Below are positions 15,370-25,152 of a stretch of 64,000 nucleotides of DNA, one piece after another. The position numbers and the translations under genes are program-made. Location of the stretch: contig NZ_RIBS01000003.1 in the NCBI RefSeq assembly GCF_003719825.1, positions 470,631 to 534,630 of the forward strand, in the 5' to 3' direction. The stretch's first letter is position 1, and every line of letters begins with the position of its first letter. This stretch comes from Montanilutibacter psychrotolerans. GTDB taxonomy: Bacteria; Pseudomonadota; Gammaproteobacteria; Xanthomonadales; Xanthomonadaceae. The notes below the pieces were generated by a model. It made no database searches. It worked only from the letters and a program-made list of their open reading frames with translations, and had not been told where the DNA came from.

Positions 15370-15380
15370 TGCATTATACC
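15370..15380 (-). promoter_or_regulatory. Extended -10 promoter element of rpoD
   Basis: On the minus strand TGGTATAATGC fits an extended -10 (TGn-TATAAT). No good -35 hexamer is seen at 16-18 bp, which is common for extended -10 promoters. Confidence 0.6.
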
Positions 15381-15429
15381 AGCGACCCGCGCCAACACGG
15401 GCGCGGAAGCGAATTTCCTGCCCGGTGGT

Positions 15430-15870
15430 TCAGGCCCGCAGCAGGAAGGTGACCGGTCCATCGTTGACCAGGCTGATCACCATATGGGCCCCGAACCGGC
15501 CGGTTTCCACCCCCGGGGGGTGACGCTGGCGGCAGGTCGCCAGCAGGCGGTCGAAGACCGGCTCGGCCAGCTCGGGCGCGGCCGCGGTGGTGAATCCCGG
15601 GCGCATGCCGCTGCGGGTGTCGGCGGCCAGCGTGAACTGACTGACCAGCAGCAGCCCGCCGCCGGTGTCGGTCAGCCCGAGGTTCATCCGTCCCTGCGGG
15701 TCGGCGAACACGCGGTACCCCAGCAGCCTCTCGGCCATCCGCGCCACCTGGGCCTCTCCGTCACCGGGCTCGACCCCGACCAGAGCCAGCAGCCCCGGCC
15801 CGATGGCACCGATGGTTTCGCCATCCACCCGCACCGCCGCCTCGCTGACGCGCTGGATCAGCGCCAGCAT
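15430..15870 (-). CDS. dtd: D-aminoacyl-tRNA deacylase
   Basis: The product has 146 aa, matching the 145-aa family size. It removes D-amino acids mischarged on tRNA. Family hallmarks are visible: [17 protein letters not shown] at the start, a [12 protein letters not shown] strand, [18 protein letters not shown], the catalytic-pocket motif [17 protein letters not shown], and the C-terminal cross-subunit motif NDGPVTF (the GP proofreading pair). An open frame extends far upstream, but the ATG at 15870 is where family similarity begins. It ends 85 bp before the rpoD upstream region, on the same strand. Confidence 0.95.
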   Translation of the reverse strand: MLALIQRVSEAAVRVDGETIGAIGPGLLALVGVEPGDGEAQVARMAERLLGYRVFADPQGRMNLGLTDTGGGLLLVSQFTLAADTRSGMRPGFTTAAAPELAEPVFDRLLATCRQRHPPGVETGRFGAHMVISLVNDGPVTFLLRA

Positions 15871-16110
15871 CGGTGCCTCCGCCATCCCATCCCATCCACT
15901 TCCATCGAGCCTCCAACGGCCTGTGTGTTCCCGCGCGGACGCCCGGCCGGGCGCCTCGTCAGGCAGCGCGCACGACGGCGATGCCGTCCGGTGCGCAACC
16001 GCCACCGCCGGCGACTCTACCGCCAGCGGACCGGCGAGGCGCCAATCGCCGCATGCCTTCGCGCCCCACCGCAGGGGCGTGAGCCGCAAGGCAGCCGCTA
16101 GACTGCCGCA

Positions 16111-17049
16111 ATGTCACGATGGCAAACCCTGCTGGGACAACTGGTCTACCGTCTCGCCTGGCTGGCCGGACGCCTGCCCTGGCGTCTGATGGCCACGCTC
16201 GGCGACGCCCTCGCCGCGCTGTGGCTGCGTCTGGGGGCGCGCGAGAGCCGCGTCACGCGGCGCAACCTCGAACTGGCCTGGCCCGAGTTGCTGCCCGCCG
16301 AGCGCGACGACCTGCAGCGCGCGATCCTGCGCACCACGGCGCGCCAGGCGCTCGAAACCCTGCGCCTGTGGACCCACCCGCACGCCGAGAATCTGGCACT
16401 GATCCGCGAGACCCACGGCCTGCAGCACTTCGACGCCGCGCTCGCCGCCGGTCGCGGGCTGATCGTCGCCGCCCCCCACCACGGCAACTGGGAGCTGCTG
16501 AACCAGTGGCTGGCCGAACGCACACCGTTGGCCATCCTGTACCGCCCACCGGAATCGGCCATCGGCGAGGCCTTCCTCAACCGCGTGCGTGCGGCCGGCG
16601 GCAACGCCGCGCGGGTGACCCAGGTGCGCGCCGAAGGGCCGGCGGTGCGCCAGCTGTTCAAGGTGATCAACGGCGGCGGCGTGGTGGGGATCCTGCCCGA
16701 TCAGCAACCCAAGGCAGGCGATGGCGAGTTCGCGCCGTTCTTCGGTGTGCAGGCGCTGACGATGACCCTGCTCGGCCGGCTGGCCGAGCGCACCGGCGCC
16801 GCCGTGTTGTTCGCGTGGTGCGAACGCCTCGACGCCGGCAGCCACGGCCGCCCGCCGAGCTTCGCGCTGCACATCGAGCCGGCCCCGGCGGCGGTGGCCG
16901 CTGCCGATCCGCTCGCGGCAACCACCGCGCTCAATGCGGCGGTGGAGCGCATCGCGCGGCGTGCGCCCGCGCAATACCAGTGGACCTACAAACGCTTTAC
17001 GCTGCGGCCGCCGGGTAGTGGCGAGGACAATCCCTACTACGGCCACTAA
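16111..17049 (+). CDS. Lipid A biosynthesis lauroyl/myristoyl acyltransferase family protein (LpxL/HtrB-like)
   Basis: The product has 312 aa, a typical length. The N-terminal hydrophobic helix ([20 protein letters not shown]) anchors it to the inner membrane. The catalytic HX4(D/E) motif is present in [11 protein letters not shown] (His and Glu), followed by ILYRPPESA and the [14 protein letters not shown] block with FFGVQALT. These enzymes add secondary acyl chains to Kdo2-lipid A; which chain cannot be said. It opens a plus-strand block of envelope genes and is divergent from dtd. Confidence 0.93.
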   Translation: MSRWQTLLGQLVYRLAWLAGRLPWRLMATLGDALAALWLRLGARESRVTRRNLELAWPELLPAERDDLQRAILRTTARQALETLRLWTHPHAENLALIRETHGLQHFDAALAAGRGLIVAAPHHGNWELLNQWLAERTPLAILYRPPESAIGEAFLNRVRAAGGNAARVTQVRAEGPAVRQLFKVINGGGVVGILPDQQPKAGDGEFAPFFGVQALTMTLLGRLAERTGAAVLFAWCERLDAGSHGRPPSFALHIEPAPAAVAAADPLAATTALNAAVERIARRAPAQYQWTYKRFTLRPPGSGEDNPYYGH

Positions 17050-17271
17050 GGTCGCATCGCGCGACCGTGATCGCTCACGAACCAGGGGATGTTCGATGCG
17101 CCGACGGGTGCCGTTTTTTGCCTTCCCAGCCCGGCCCGCCACCGCGGGCGGTGGGCCCGGGACGATGGACACGATCGACACCGGCAGAGGCCGCCACGCG
17201 GAGCGCCGCGCAACGCGCATGATCATCGCGCCGGCCCCGTGCCAGCACGCCGACCATCGCGAGCGTGCACC

Positions 17272-17802
17272 GTGAGCGACATCGCGACCCACGCGCCCAA
17301 TGCAACCGATGCCGCGACGGATCCGGGCGACTGGCAGCGCATGCCCGAGCGCGCGCGCAACCTCACCATGTTCGGCAACGCACTGGGTTTCGCCATTCCC
17401 GGCGCGATCATCGGCGGCATCGCGGCGCTGATCGGCAACCTCGGATTGCAGCCGCTCTGGTTCGCCTCCACCGTCGCCCTGGGCGCCCTGGTGGGGGCGG
17501 TGTTCGGCGCCTGGCTCGGCCTCAAACACCATCGCCATACCTTCTGGCGGCTCGATGCCGATGGCCTGGCGCTTCGCCATGGTCGGTTGTGGCAGCACGA
17601 GACGCGCGTGCCGGCCAGCCGCGTGCAGCATCTCGACCTCAAGCGCGGCCCGCTCCAGCGCCGGCAGCGCCTGGCCACGCTCGTGGTGCACACCGCTGGC
17701 ACGCGCCACAGCGCCGTCCAGGTCTTCAACCTCGACGAAGGCGATGCCGAACGCCTGCGCGACCGCCTCGCACGCCAGATCGACCACGACGACGATGCCT
17801 GA
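17272..17802 (+). CDS. bPH2 (PH-like) domain membrane protein, YdbS-like
   Basis: The product has 176 aa from a GTG at 17272; the frame is open further upstream but has poor coding character there. Two hydrophobic helices (ALGFAIPGAIIGGIAALIGN, LWFASTVALGALVGAVFGAW) are followed by a bacterial PH_2 domain: FWRLDADGLALRHGRLWQHE, TRVPASRVQHLDLKRGPLQR, LVVHTAGTRHSAVQVFNL. It overlaps the start of the next gene by 8 bp. The two form the classical YdbS-YdbT pair of membrane proteins with unknown, probably envelope-stress or export-related, roles. Confidence 0.85.
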   Translation: MSDIATHAPNATDAATDPGDWQRMPERARNLTMFGNALGFAIPGAIIGGIAALIGNLGLQPLWFASTVALGALVGAVFGAWLGLKHHRHTFWRLDADGLALRHGRLWQHETRVPASRVQHLDLKRGPLQRRQRLATLVVHTAGTRHSAVQVFNLDEGDAERLRDRLARQIDHDDDA

Positions 17803-19477
17803 GCCCGGAAACGACGACAGCGCCGCGGCACCGGGCAGCGGTGGAACGCCTCGCGCCCCCGCTGGAATCGCCGATGCGACGGCCGCCGTGAACGCGCCGG
17901 CTACCGAGGGCACCGCGCCGGATTCCGTCCGCGAGCCCGTCGCCGCCCCCACGCCAGCACCGGCTCCCGAGCCCATCGGCCGAGCCGGCGCCGACGACGA
18001 GCCGCTGGCGCACGCCGAACGCCGACTGCACCCGATGTCGTGGCTGTTCGTGCTGCTCCAGCAGCTGCGCCAGTTCGTGATCCCGTTGCTTGCGCTGCTG
18101 GTGTTCGGGCGCGGCGACCGCAACGAGCTGTGGCCGCTGATCGGCGTCGGCGCGCTGGTGCTGTTGTCGGTGTGGAGCTACTTCACCTACCGCTATGGCG
18201 TGACCGCCGACAGCCTCGTGGTGCGCAGCGGCCTGCTCGAACGCAGCCTGCGCGTGATCCCGTTCGCGCGGATCCACAACGTCGCCGTGCAGCAGTCGCT
18301 GCTGCACCGGCTGTTCGGGGTGGCCGAGGTGCGCCTGGAATCGGCCGGCGGCACCAAGCCCGAGGCCGAGATGCGGGTACTCAAGTACGCCGATGCGATC
18401 GCGCTGGAGGCGCTGGTGCGCCACCGCGGCCTGCAGGTCGCCCCATCGCAGGCCGAATCGGCGAACGAACCCTCGCCGGTGCTGCTGGCGATGTCGACCG
18501 CCGAGGTGCTGCGCCATGGACTGGTGTCCAACCGCGGCATGGTCGTGCTCGGCGCCGGCGCCGCGGCGCTGGCCCAGTTCAGCCCGAAGCTCATGCCGCA
18601 GATGCTCAAGCGCTGGGGAGAGGCACTGTTCGGCTACGGCGACAGCCATGGCTACGGGATACCCGACTACGTGCTGGTCGGCCTGAGCCTGGCGGTGCTG
18701 CTGGTCGTGGTGCTGCGACTGTTCTCGATGGTGCTGGCGCTGTTGCAGTACCACGGATTCCGACTGGTCGAGCATGGCCGGCGGCTGACCGTCGAACGTG
18801 GCCTGCTGGCGCGCTGGCGTACTTCTGCCTCGCGCCGTCGCATCCAGGCGTGGACCCTGCGGGAAAGCCAGATGCACCGCCTGCTGCGACGCCGCAGCCT
18901 CGAGATCGACACCGCCGCGCGCGAGGAAGGCAACGGCCAGCAACGTGCGCTGCGCGAGCTGGCCCCCATCGCGACGCCGGACGCCTGCGACGCCCTGATC
19001 GAACACCTGCTGCCACGCGCGGGTTGGGCCGCGCTGGACTGGCGGGCGCTGCCGGCGTCGAACTGGTGGCGGTTGTTCGCCCCACACCTGCCCTGGCTGC
19101 TGTTGGCCACCGGTTTGCTGTGCCTGCGCGTGGGCAGTTGGGGTCTTCTGGCACTGCTGTGGCTGCCGTGGGCGGTGCTGTTGTCGCGCCAGCAGGCGCG
19201 GCGCATGGCCTGGGCGTGCAACGCCGAGCTGGTTGCGGTGCGCGGCGGCTGGTGGAGCCGGCACTGGCGCTTCGCCGAGATCGACAAGCTGCAGGCATTG
19301 CGCCTGTCGCGATCGCCCCTCGATCGGCGCTGCGGCACCGCGACGCTGTCGCTGGACACCGCCGGAAGTGGCGCGATGGCGCCGCCGCTGCAGATCCGCT
19401 TCCTGCCCGAGGCGCAGGCGCAGGCGCTGTACGCGCGCTTGGCGCACGAACTGGCGAAACGGCCGCTGCGGTGGTGA
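17795..19477 (+). CDS. bPH2 domain membrane protein, YdbT-like, with multiple PH modules
   Basis: The product has 560 aa from the ATG at 17795. The first 60 residues are Pro/Ala-rich and cytosolic. Pairs of membrane helices (FVIPLLALLVFG, LIGVGALVLLSVWSYF, then VLVGLSLAVLLVVVLRLFSM, and LPWLLLATGLLCLRVGSWG) alternate with three PH_2 domains, marked by YGVTADSLVVRSGLLERSLR, FRLVEHGRRLTVERGLLARW and CNAELVAVRGGWWSRHWRF. Each module has the typical 'I-D-K-L-Q' type segment (RIHNVAVQQSLLHRLFGVAE, RRIQAWTLRESQMHRLL, EIDKLQALRLSRSPL). It is coupled by ATG overlap to the YdbS-like gene. Confidence 0.87.
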   Translation: MPEPGNDDSAAAPGSGGTPRAPAGIADATAAVNAPATEGTAPDSVREPVAAPTPAPAPEPIGRAGADDEPLAHAERRLHPMSWLFVLLQQLRQFVIPLLALLVFGRGDRNELWPLIGVGALVLLSVWSYFTYRYGVTADSLVVRSGLLERSLRVIPFARIHNVAVQQSLLHRLFGVAEVRLESAGGTKPEAEMRVLKYADAIALEALVRHRGLQVAPSQAESANEPSPVLLAMSTAEVLRHGLVSNRGMVVLGAGAAALAQFSPKLMPQMLKRWGEALFGYGDSHGYGIPDYVLVGLSLAVLLVVVLRLFSMVLALLQYHGFRLVEHGRRLTVERGLLARWRTSASRRRIQAWTLRESQMHRLLRRRSLEIDTAAREEGNGQQRALRELAPIATPDACDALIEHLLPRAGWAALDWRALPASNWWRLFAPHLPWLLLATGLLCLRVGSWGLLALLWLPWAVLLSRQQARRMAWACNAELVAVRGGWWSRHWRFAEIDKLQALRLSRSPLDRRCGTATLSLDTAGSGAMAPPLQIRFLPEAQAQALYARLAHELAKRPLRW

Positions 19478-19687
19478 GTCGGTCAGTGAGTCGTTCAACC
19501 CAGGACGCGAGCGCACCGGTTGCCCGGCGCTGACCGGGCCTGCAGGCGCGGCATCAGCCGCGTCACGGATCGCGAGGGAAACGCCGCCGGCATCCCTTGA
19601 TCGCCCGGCGCAGGCACGGAGCCGGAGACGGGCGGACGCCGCCGAGCCCTGCCGCGTCCCACGCCGGCCGGCGCGGGACGCGAGGGT

Positions 19688-20743
19688 TCAGCCGCCCGGA
19701 CCCCAGTAGCCCAGCTCCCGGCGGATCTGCAGCGCGCGCAGGCGTCCCCCCCAGGGCTTCGATCGCAGCGGACCCAGACGACCGGCCAGCAGATCCTCAG
19801 TGGCGGCGATCACGCGCTCGCTGGCGCGGCCATCGCGCAACGGATGGATCGCATCGGCGTACGCGGCCAACGCCGCCTGCAACTCCGGTGTGGGTGCGAA
19901 TGCGCGCTGCAGCATCTGCGGCAATGCCGATGCATCGTCGAAATCGAGCATGTGCGGTTTCGGAGCGCGATTGCGGAACGTCACCACCGGTTTGCGCTGC
20001 ACCACGAACTCGGACACCACCGACGTGGTGTCGGCGACCAGCACGTCGGCGGCACGCTGCGCAGCCACCAGTTGTTCGGTCTCGAAAAACGCCGCGTTCG
20101 GCCCTTCCAGCGTCCGATAGCGCTCGAACAGCGCGGGCGGGCATTTGGGGTGCAGGGTCAGCAGCCAGTAGCGATCGCCGCGCGCGACCTCGGCGGCGAT
20201 GGCCTCGAACAGGTGCGGCGCGGCGCTGAGCCGCTCGGTGAACGTGGAGGCGAACAGCACCACCGGGCGCCCGTCGGCCGGCGCGCGCAAGGCCGCCGCG
20301 GCACCGTCGTCGTCGCGGAACAGCGGATCGAGCTTGGGCCAGCCGGTCTCGACCACGGCGAAATGGCGATGGCGCGCGGCCAGCTCGACGAAGGGCGCGG
20401 TGGTCGCCGGCCCCTGCGTGCAGTACAGATCGAACAAGCCGCGCACGCGGAAGTGGCCGCGCGCGTCGTCGCGCTTCTCGACGTTGAACCCGTGGAACAG
20501 CTGGACCTTGGCACCGGAAACGAACGGCGGCACCCAGTTGGCGGCGCTGAACACCGCCCGCGGACGCAGTGCCACCGCCTCACGCAGGCCGACCATGCGC
20601 ACCGGCTCGGGAAGGCGCGCGGAGGCCGCACCGTCGGCGAACCAGGCGTGGACGCCGTGACCGGCGGCTTGCAGCGCCTGCGCCAGCGGTTGCAGGATGG
20701 GCAGCGCATAACGCTCGGTCGCAAACAACAGGTAGTCCGCCAT
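19688..20743 (-). CDS. CDP-glycerol glycerophosphotransferase-like protein
   Basis: The product has 351 aa from an ATG with GGAAG 5 bp upstream. The pattern is that of the TagF/CDP-glycerol transferase family (GT-B-like): LFATERYALPILQPLAQALQ at the N-terminus, a VQLFHGFNVEKRD motif with the conserved HG, ETGWPKLDPLF, VVLFASTFTERLSAAPHLFE, TLHPKCPPALFERY with the conserved H-P, and ADVLVADTTSVVSEFVVQRKP near the end. In Gram-negatives such proteins decorate LPS core or capsule with polyol phosphate or sugars. It is divergent from a glycosyltransferase gene 22 bp away. Confidence 0.82.
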   Translation of the reverse strand: MADYLLFATERYALPILQPLAQALQAAGHGVHAWFADGAASARLPEPVRMVGLREAVALRPRAVFSAANWVPPFVSGAKVQLFHGFNVEKRDDARGHFRVRGLFDLYCTQGPATTAPFVELAARHRHFAVVETGWPKLDPLFRDDDGAAAALRAPADGRPVVLFASTFTERLSAAPHLFEAIAAEVARGDRYWLLTLHPKCPPALFERYRTLEGPNAAFFETEQLVAAQRAADVLVADTTSVVSEFVVQRKPVVTFRNRAPKPHMLDFDDASALPQMLQRAFAPTPELQAALAAYADAIHPLRDGRASERVIAATEDLLAGRLGPLRSKPWGGRLRALQIRRELGYWGPGG

Positions 20744-20765
20744 CAACGCTTCCCGTACTGAATCC

Positions 20766-21560
20766 ATGGATGCCGTCGCGACCCGCCGCGTGCCGCTTTC
20801 GGCGGTCATTATCACGTTCAACGAGGCCGACCGCATCGCCGACTGCATTGCCTCGTTGGCGTTCTGCGACGACGTCGTGGTGGTGGACTCGCATTCCACC
20901 GATGCCACCGCGCAGATCGCCCACGACCTCGGCGCACGCGTGCTGCTGCGGCCGTTCGACGGCTTCCGCAGCCAGAAGCAGTTCGCCGTCGAGCAGGCGC
21001 GCCACGACTGGGTGCTGTGCCTGGACGCCGACGAACGCATCAGCCAGGAGCTGGCCGCGGCGATCGCGACGGCGCGGGACGCGGGGTTCGATGCCGCCGG
21101 CTACCGCTTTGCCCGCCTGTCACAGTACTTCGGCAAGTTCCTGCGCCGCGGGAATGCCTATCCCGACCGGGTCTTGCGCCTGTTCGATCGCCGCCGCGGC
21201 GGCTGGCGAGGCACGCGCGAGGTGCACGAGGCCGCCAGCGTCGACGGCCCGGTGCGCACCTTGCACGGCGACCTGATCCACTACCCGTACCGCTCGCTCG
21301 AACAGCAGCTGGCCAAGACCCAGCGCTACGCCCGCATGATGGCCGAGCACGACCACGCACGCGGCAAGCGCGCCACCGTGGCCAAGCTGGTGCTGTCGCC
21401 GGCCTGGCGTTTCTGGCGTGGCTACGTGCTGCGGCTGGGCTTCCTGGACGGCTGGCACGGGTTGGTCTACGCCTACGTGCGTGCCAACTACGTGCGGCAG
21501 AAGACGATCATGCTGTGGATGCTGCAGAACGGTCAGCCGGTGACCACGCCCGAACGCTGA
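20766..21560 (+). CDS. GT2 family glycosyltransferase, LPS-core WaaE/KdtX type
   Basis: The product has 264 aa. The GT-A fold is clear: LSAVIITFNEADRIADCIAS, FCDDVVVVDSHSTDATAQIA, and the DXD-type motif in WVLCLDADERISQELA. The segment RVLRLFDRRRGGWRGTREVH EAA and the C-terminal KLVLSPAWRFWRGYVLRLGF, then LDGWHGLVYAYVRANYV block match the subfamily of LPS-core beta-1,4-glucosyltransferases (WaaE/KdtX). The membrane-proximal C-terminus supports work on a lipid-linked acceptor. The acceptor and donor sugars are not proven. Confidence 0.88.
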   Translation: MDAVATRRVPLSAVIITFNEADRIADCIASLAFCDDVVVVDSHSTDATAQIAHDLGARVLLRPFDGFRSQKQFAVEQARHDWVLCLDADERISQELAAAIATARDAGFDAAGYRFARLSQYFGKFLRRGNAYPDRVLRLFDRRRGGWRGTREVHEAASVDGPVRTLHGDLIHYPYRSLEQQLAKTQRYARMMAEHDHARGKRATVAKLVLSPAWRFWRGYVLRLGFLDGWHGLVYAYVRANYVRQKTIMLWMLQNGQPVTTPER

Positions 21561-21729
21561 ACGCGATGGCGGCCCGCGCCGCCCTGGCGTCCGGACCCTG
21601 ACCCAACTGTCAGGCCCGCCGGACAAAAAAATCGGACAACTCCGTTCAGAATTGGCGCGATCAGTCGCATCGCGCCATGCCGTTCCGTGCCACTATCCGC
21701 CGCTGCCGGACGCCCCTCCATTCGAACCA

Positions 21730-21751
21730 TGCGGAATCCCGGCATTCCGCA
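21730..21751 (+). promoter_or_regulatory. Hairpin in the leader of the UDP-glucuronate decarboxylase gene
   Basis: TGCGGAAT-CCCGGC-ATTCCGCA is a perfect 8-bp inverted repeat ending 20 bp before the ATG at 21771. It could be an operator or an mRNA hairpin. Confidence 0.45.
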
Positions 21752-21770
21752 TCCCCCCGAAGACCACGCA

Positions 21771-22720
<950 letters not shown>

Positions 22721-22724
<4 letters not shown>

Positions 22725-23629
22725 CCACGTTCGCCGTCATCGTCACCAGCTACAACTACCGCGCCTTCGTCGAAGAGGCCGTCGACAGCGCGCTGGCACA
22801 GACCCGTGCGCCTGCGCAGGTGATCGTCGTCGACGACGGCTCCACCGACGGCACCCCGGACCTGCTCCAGCAGCGCTACGGCAGCGACCCGCGGGTGACC
22901 TTGCTGTGCGGCGCGAATGGCGGCCAGCTGGTCGCGTTCCAGCGCGGCATGGCGGCGGCCAACGCGGACGTGATCTGCTTCCTCGATGCCGACGACCGTT
23001 GGGCCCCGGACTACCTCGCGCGCATTGGCGAGCTGTACGACAGCCGCAAGGACGTCGACTTCGTCTTCTCCGACATCAGCCTGTTCGGCAACGAGCAGCG
23101 CACGATCGGCTACGACGAGTGTGCCCGCGACCTGGGCTACACCGCGATCAGCACGTTCTCGCTGACCCACTGGTACGGCGCGCCGACTTCGGCGTTGTCG
23201 CTTCGCTCGCTGTGGGCGCGGCGCAGCCTCGACCTGCCTGCCGATCTCAACCACACCTGGCGCCTTTCGGCCGACAACTGCCTGGTCTACGGCGCCAGCG
23301 TCCTGGGTGCGCGCAAGTACTACCTGCCCACCGGCAGCGTGGGTTACCGCATCCACGGGAACAACGGCTGGTGGTCCAACCGCACGCCGACTGCGAACTT
23401 CCTCAACCGCCTGCGTTCGCGCGGCCTGATCGCGCACTACGCGCGGATCGCGGGGATCGACGACTCCTGCCTGCACCTGGCCAAGTACGAGTACAAGACC
23501 AAGCCCGACCCGAGCTGGGACGAAACCAAGCGCTACGCGGGGCTGGCCTGGGCCGGTCGCGGCGCGCCGTGGTGGAAGCGTGGCGAACGCGCGATCTCCA
23601 TCCTCATGGGCCGCCGCAAGGGTCGTTGA
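22721..23629 (+). CDS. GT2 family glycosyltransferase
   Basis: The product has 302 aa. It begins with the GT-A nucleotide-binding motif [38 protein letters not shown], then the DXD motif in [20 protein letters not shown]. The C-terminal half ([40 protein letters not shown]) is variable and probably binds the acceptor. It is translated from an ATGA overlap with the UDP-xylose synthase gene, so a pentose may be its donor; this is inference. The protein lacks membrane helices. Confidence 0.88.
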
Positions 23630-23656
23630 GCCGCGGCGCCATCGCGGCCCCATCCC

Positions 23657-24781
23657 ATGAAGTTGCTGCTCACCAACTTCCACGACGGCGACGGCGGCGG
23701 TCACACGACGTACGTGCTGGCGCTGGCGCGAGGGCTTGCCCCGCGCCATGAGGTGCACGTCGCCGCGCCCGAAGGCAGCCGCCTGTACCGCGAGGCCGCC
23801 GCGTCACTGGGCGTCCACGCGCTGGCGCAGGCGTTTCCGAACGGGCTCAAGCGTCTGGCGGCCCGTCTGCGCGCCCGCGCGCAACTTGCCGCTTACCTGC
23901 GCGAGCACGATTTCGACGTGGTCCACGTCAACGGATCGGCGGACCACCGCCTGGTGATGTCCGCTTTGCGCGGCCTGCCGCAACGGCCGCGCATCGTGTT
24001 GACCAAGCACAACTCCAAGCCGATGACCGGCCTGGGCCACGCCTGGCGAGCCCGGCGAGGCACCGACATGGTCATCGCCGTGTGCGACCACACCCGCACC
24101 GAACTGGCCGGCACCGCGTACCGACGCTGCCTGCACGAGACCGTGCACAACGGGGTCGACATCGCTCGCTACGCGCCGTGGCCCGCGTCGCAGGCGGCGA
24201 CCGAGCGCCGGCGCTGGGCGGACGACGACACGTTGCTGCTGGGCAGCAACGCCGGCACCGCGACCTACAAGGGTTGGATGGACCTGGTCGAAGCGCTGGC
24301 GGCCCTGCCGACGGAGCAACGCACCCGCGTTCGCGTGCTGCTGGCCGGCAAACCGCCCGGCAGCGAGCAACGTGCACGCATCGAGCAGTTGGGGCTCAGC
24401 GCGCAGGTGCAGTTCACCGGCCTGCTGGACGACGTGCGCCCGGTGATCGCCGCGATCGATGCCGGGTTCGTGCTGTCGTGGGATGTCGAGACGATCTCGT
24501 TCGCCTGCCGCGAGATGATGGCGATGGCGCGGCCGGTATTGGTCAGCAACTACGCTGGCCTGCCCGAGAACATCCAGCCCGACATCGACGGCTGGGTGGT
24601 ACCGGTACGCGATCGCACGGCCATCGGCGCCGCGATCCAGCACCTGCTGCGCGTGCGCGACCAACTGCAGGGCATGGGTGCGGCAGCACACGCGCATGCC
24701 CAGGCCGAGTTCGGCCTGGAGCGCTTCGTGGATCGCACCGAGGCGGCATACCAGCGCCTTCTGGACGCTACGCCCGGCTAG
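23657..24781 (+). CDS. GT4 family glycosyltransferase
   Basis: The product has 374 aa with a GT-B fold. The N-terminal domain has the glycine-rich MKLLLTNFHDGDGGGHTTYV loop and DVVHVNGSADHRLVMSALRG; the linker holds VHNGVDIARYAP, the GT4 hallmark. The C-terminal nucleotide-sugar domain has LLLGSNAGTATYKGWMDLVE, VRVLLAGKPPGSEQRARIEQ, VQFTGLLDDVRPVIAAIDAG and the EX7E-like region ETISFACREMMAMARPVLVS. It follows the GT2 gene by 27 bp, in one envelope-sugar operon with the UDP-xylose synthase. Confidence 0.9.
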   Translation: MKLLLTNFHDGDGGGHTTYVLALARGLAPRHEVHVAAPEGSRLYREAAASLGVHALAQAFPNGLKRLAARLRARAQLAAYLREHDFDVVHVNGSADHRLVMSALRGLPQRPRIVLTKHNSKPMTGLGHAWRARRGTDMVIAVCDHTRTELAGTAYRRCLHETVHNGVDIARYAPWPASQAATERRRWADDDTLLLGSNAGTATYKGWMDLVEALAALPTEQRTRVRVLLAGKPPGSEQRARIEQLGLSAQVQFTGLLDDVRPVIAAIDAGFVLSWDVETISFACREMMAMARPVLVSNYAGLPENIQPDIDGWVVPVRDRTAIGAAIQHLLRVRDQLQGMGAAAHAHAQAEFGLERFVDRTEAAYQRLLDATPG

Positions 24782-24792
24782 CTAGCACGGCT

Positions 24793-24907
24793 CTCGTAGG
24801 GCGCATTAGCCGAAGGCGTAATGCGCCGGATCGGACGCGCGATGAAGGTCCAACCTCGACACAAACAAATCCGGCGCAATGCGCTTCGCTTATTGGCGCC
24901 CTACGAG
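24793..24907. mobile_element. MITE-like element with 39-bp terminal inverted repeats
   Basis: The left end (24793-24831, starting CTCGTAGGGCGCATTAGCC) and the right end (24869-24907) are near-perfect inverted copies, each with a GCGAAGCGC-like or CCGAAGGCG sub-hairpin. They enclose about 37 bp with no ORF. The sequence type (TAGGGCGCATTAG...) is a widely scattered small repeat. It was probably mobilised in trans by a transposase not present here. Confidence 0.72.
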
Positions 24908-25152
24908 TGCACCTTAGGCCTTGGCAAATGCCGAAGCTGCTTGGTCGATCTGCGCTGCCCTCGGGATGGCCGCTGGCGCACTGACCGCGATGGCGAGCGA
25001 TGGGTATCACGATGCTCAACCCATCCTACGGGGCTGCGCCCGGCGGGCGATCTGGGCTCGGCCCAGCCTGGGCCGCCAGCCGCCCGTGCCTCGCATCCGC
25101 GCCCGCAAGAACAGACTTGTGCGTTCAGACAGCTAGCCACACGTGACGGCGA
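24908..25152. other. Non-coding DNA with a second short repeat
   Basis: Between the MITE and the ArnT-type gene there is no supported ORF. At about 25000-25034 a CGATGGGTATCACGATG... CAACCCATCCTACG pair of half-sites resembles another common intergenic repeat (GGGTTTCGC...CAACCCATCCTAC type), so this gap collects small repeats. Confidence 0.4.
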
